Part shown: piece after piece, positions 63,066-64,000 of the stretch
Numbering within the stretch: the first letter of the stretch is position 1
Layout: each line of letters starts with the position of its first letter
From: UBA1845 sp002338715
GTDB taxonomy: Bacteria > Planctomycetota > Phycisphaerae > UBA1845
DNA: 64,000 nucleotides
Reading direction: 5' to 3'
Assembly (NCBI GenBank): GCA_035344155.1
Contig: DAORAL010000006.1
Coordinates: 93,195 to 157,194, forward strand
Position numbers and translations under genes: made by a program
Notes under the pieces: model-generated
Told to the model about the DNA's origin: nothing
The model's database searches: none
Seen by the model: the letters and a program-made list of their open reading frames with translations, nothing else

Positions 63066-63737
63066 GTGAGGCATAGTTGGAAATCATCGTTCGCCCTGGG
63101 GCTCGCCGTGTTGATGTGCCTGTCGACCGCCGGTTGTGCCCGCTGGGGGGCGCTGGTCTACGCACTGGGTGGAGGTCGCGGGCAGAAAATACCGGCTGAG
63201 TATGAACTTCCGCCGGGAAAACTGCTCATCCTCGTCGATGACCCCAAGGAGCGCGTCACCTGGCCTCGCGCCCGCACGCTATTGGCGCAATTCACAGGCG
63301 AAGAACTCCTCGAACACGAAGCCGTCAGCACGATCATCAGCCCCCGCTCATTGGCCAAATTCCGCCAGAGCGATTCCAACTTTGAGCGGTACGCAGCCGA
63401 CGAAATCGGCCGCAAGCTCGGCGCCAAAACCGTCCTGTGGATCGAGGTCAGCGATTTCGAGGCGCCCGAGGAAGTCGAGGAAATTTCCAGCGCCGCCAAT
63501 CTCACCCTGTCGATCAAGGTGCTGACCACCGCAGAAGAGGTCAGCCCGCATGGCGTTCGGCTTTGGCCATCCGTTGGCTCGGGGCGCATCGTCGAGTCGT
63601 CGCTGAACGCAATTGCCGTCAACAAGACAGAAGGTGAAAATGCCGTCGCCAAGGAATTGGCCCGGCGTTCGGCGATCCTGGTTGCACGGTTGTTTTACGA
63701 GCACACGCTGGGCGACATCGAGGACGACGGGGTCTAG
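63066..63737 (+). CDS. putative lipoprotein, second of a related pair
   Basis: 223 residues starting at GTG 63066 (GAGGA about 9 nt upstream). The signal ends in the lipobox LMCLSTAGC. The mature part has KIPAEYELPPGKLLILVD, a helical middle and KTVLWIEVSDFEAPEE, which parallels the preceding lipoprotein. The 60-nt gap suggests one operon, and the glycosyltransferase-like gene begins 8 nt after its stop. The role is probably at the envelope, perhaps in export or assembly of a glycoconjugate, given the neighbour (inference). Confidence 0.8.
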   Translation: MRHSWKSSFALGLAVLMCLSTAGCARWGALVYALGGGRGQKIPAEYELPPGKLLILVDDPKERVTWPRARTLLAQFTGEELLEHEAVSTIISPRSLAKFRQSDSNFERYAADEIGRKLGAKTVLWIEVSDFEAPEEVEEISSAANLTLSIKVLTTAEEVSPHGVRLWPSVGSGRIVESSLNAIAVNKTEGENAVAKELARRSAILVARLFYEHTLGDIEDDGV

Positions 63738-63744
63738 ATCGGTG

Positions 63745-64000
63745 ATGCGTGTTCTGCACCTTGTCGATTCCGGTTGCGGATGGGAACAGCGCCTCGCAAT
63801 CACACAGATGCTCGATCGATTCGATGCCAAGATCATCGAGTGCACCGTTGCAGGTATCGATCCATCGCATGCTGTCGCCCTGCTTCCCGGGATCGACGTG
63901 ATTCCCGCACCGCGAAAGCTCGGGCTCCCCGCGTTGGCGGCGCCTACGATTCGTTCGTTGAATCAAGCCAAATCGTTCGACCTCATTCACGCATGGGGTG
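63745..64000 (+). CDS. probable glycosyltransferase, 5' part only (runs off window)
   Basis: The frame is open from the ATG at 63745 to the end of the window (85 codons). The N-terminus MRVLHLVDSGCGWEQRLAIT and the phrase SFDLIHAWG resemble the donor-side Rossmann start of GT4/GT1-type glycosyltransferases. It begins 8 nt after the second lipoprotein, so co-transcription is likely. Family assignment is tentative because most of the gene is outside the window. Confidence 0.6.
   Translation, partial: MRVLHLVDSGCGWEQRLAITQMLDRFDAKIIECTVAGIDPSHAVALLPGIDVIPAPRKLGLPALAAPTIRSLNQAKSFDLIHAWG

Overview
The window looks like a chromosomal segment of a planctomycete, most likely of the Phycisphaerae. 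The reasons are the many large secreted proteins with a two-loop, calcium-type C-terminal tag (dockerin-like, D-x-N/D-x-D...D followed by C..GP...C), PEP-CTERM proteins, MopE-type and DCNxN-type Cys-rich repeats, golvesin-like domains, a Bacillus-type three-subunit succinate dehydrogenase, and an unusual sigma-70 factor with extra helix-turn-helix segments. No tRNA, rRNA, CRISPR array, prophage or insertion sequence was seen.

Layout. 0.3-2.6 kb: aroB and a small secreted Cys-rich protein. 2.6-6.6 kb (minus strand): a compact five-gene unit made of a GbsR/MarR-type regulator, a DCC-thioredoxin/MBOAT wax-synthase-like fusion, two small membrane proteins and a TIGR01777 epimerase. The same palindrome (TTCTGT-N4-ACAGAA) lies on the regulator's promoter and across the start codon of the fusion gene. 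6.6-9.1 kb: cytochrome bd oxidase (cydAB). 9.2-13.8 kb: an amidohydrolase lipoprotein that lacks the usual metal ligands, lysA, and a cell-wall amidase. 13.8-34 kb: a block of secreted, surface and lipid-anchored proteins (GH-like hydrolase, sulfatase-like TPR protein, two PEP-CTERM proteins, VCBS/ASPIC protein, a 1596-residue Ig-like protein, a split amidase, an FG-GAP protein). 34-39 kb: fused MFS/spermidine-synthase-like protein, PhyH dioxygenase and a polytopic membrane protein. 39-43 kb: beta-propeller lipoprotein and beta-helix/LamG protein. 43-48.6 kb: flippase-like protein, DUF971 protein, alpha/beta hydrolase, 2-hydroxyacid dehydrogenase, inositol-phosphatase-like enzyme, lipoprotein. 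48.8-50.5 kb: sigma factor. 51-57.7 kb: Cys-rich secreted protein, coiled-coil protein, transglutaminase. 57.8-61.4 kb: sdhCAB. 61.7-64 kb: DUF2752 protein, two equal-length lipoproteins and the start of a probable glycosyltransferase.

The two most interesting signals are non-obvious. First, the two PEP-CTERM genes carry matching promoters (TTGAAT-18 bp-TA-rich box) and about 223-nt leaders. These share long identical blocks and a hairpin with a compensatory base-pair change, which suggests an undescribed cis-regulatory RNA. The domain encoded by these two genes reappears inside the neighbouring 1596-residue protein, where it ends in the dockerin-like tag instead of PEP-CTERM. Second, the GbsR-DCC/MBOAT-TIGR01777 unit appears to be a self-regulated membrane or lipid redox/acylation system that I cannot match to a characterised pathway.

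Start codons were chosen by Shine-Dalgarno position and family alignment, so several coding regions are shorter than their maximal open frame. All functional calls come from reading motifs by eye; no database search was possible.
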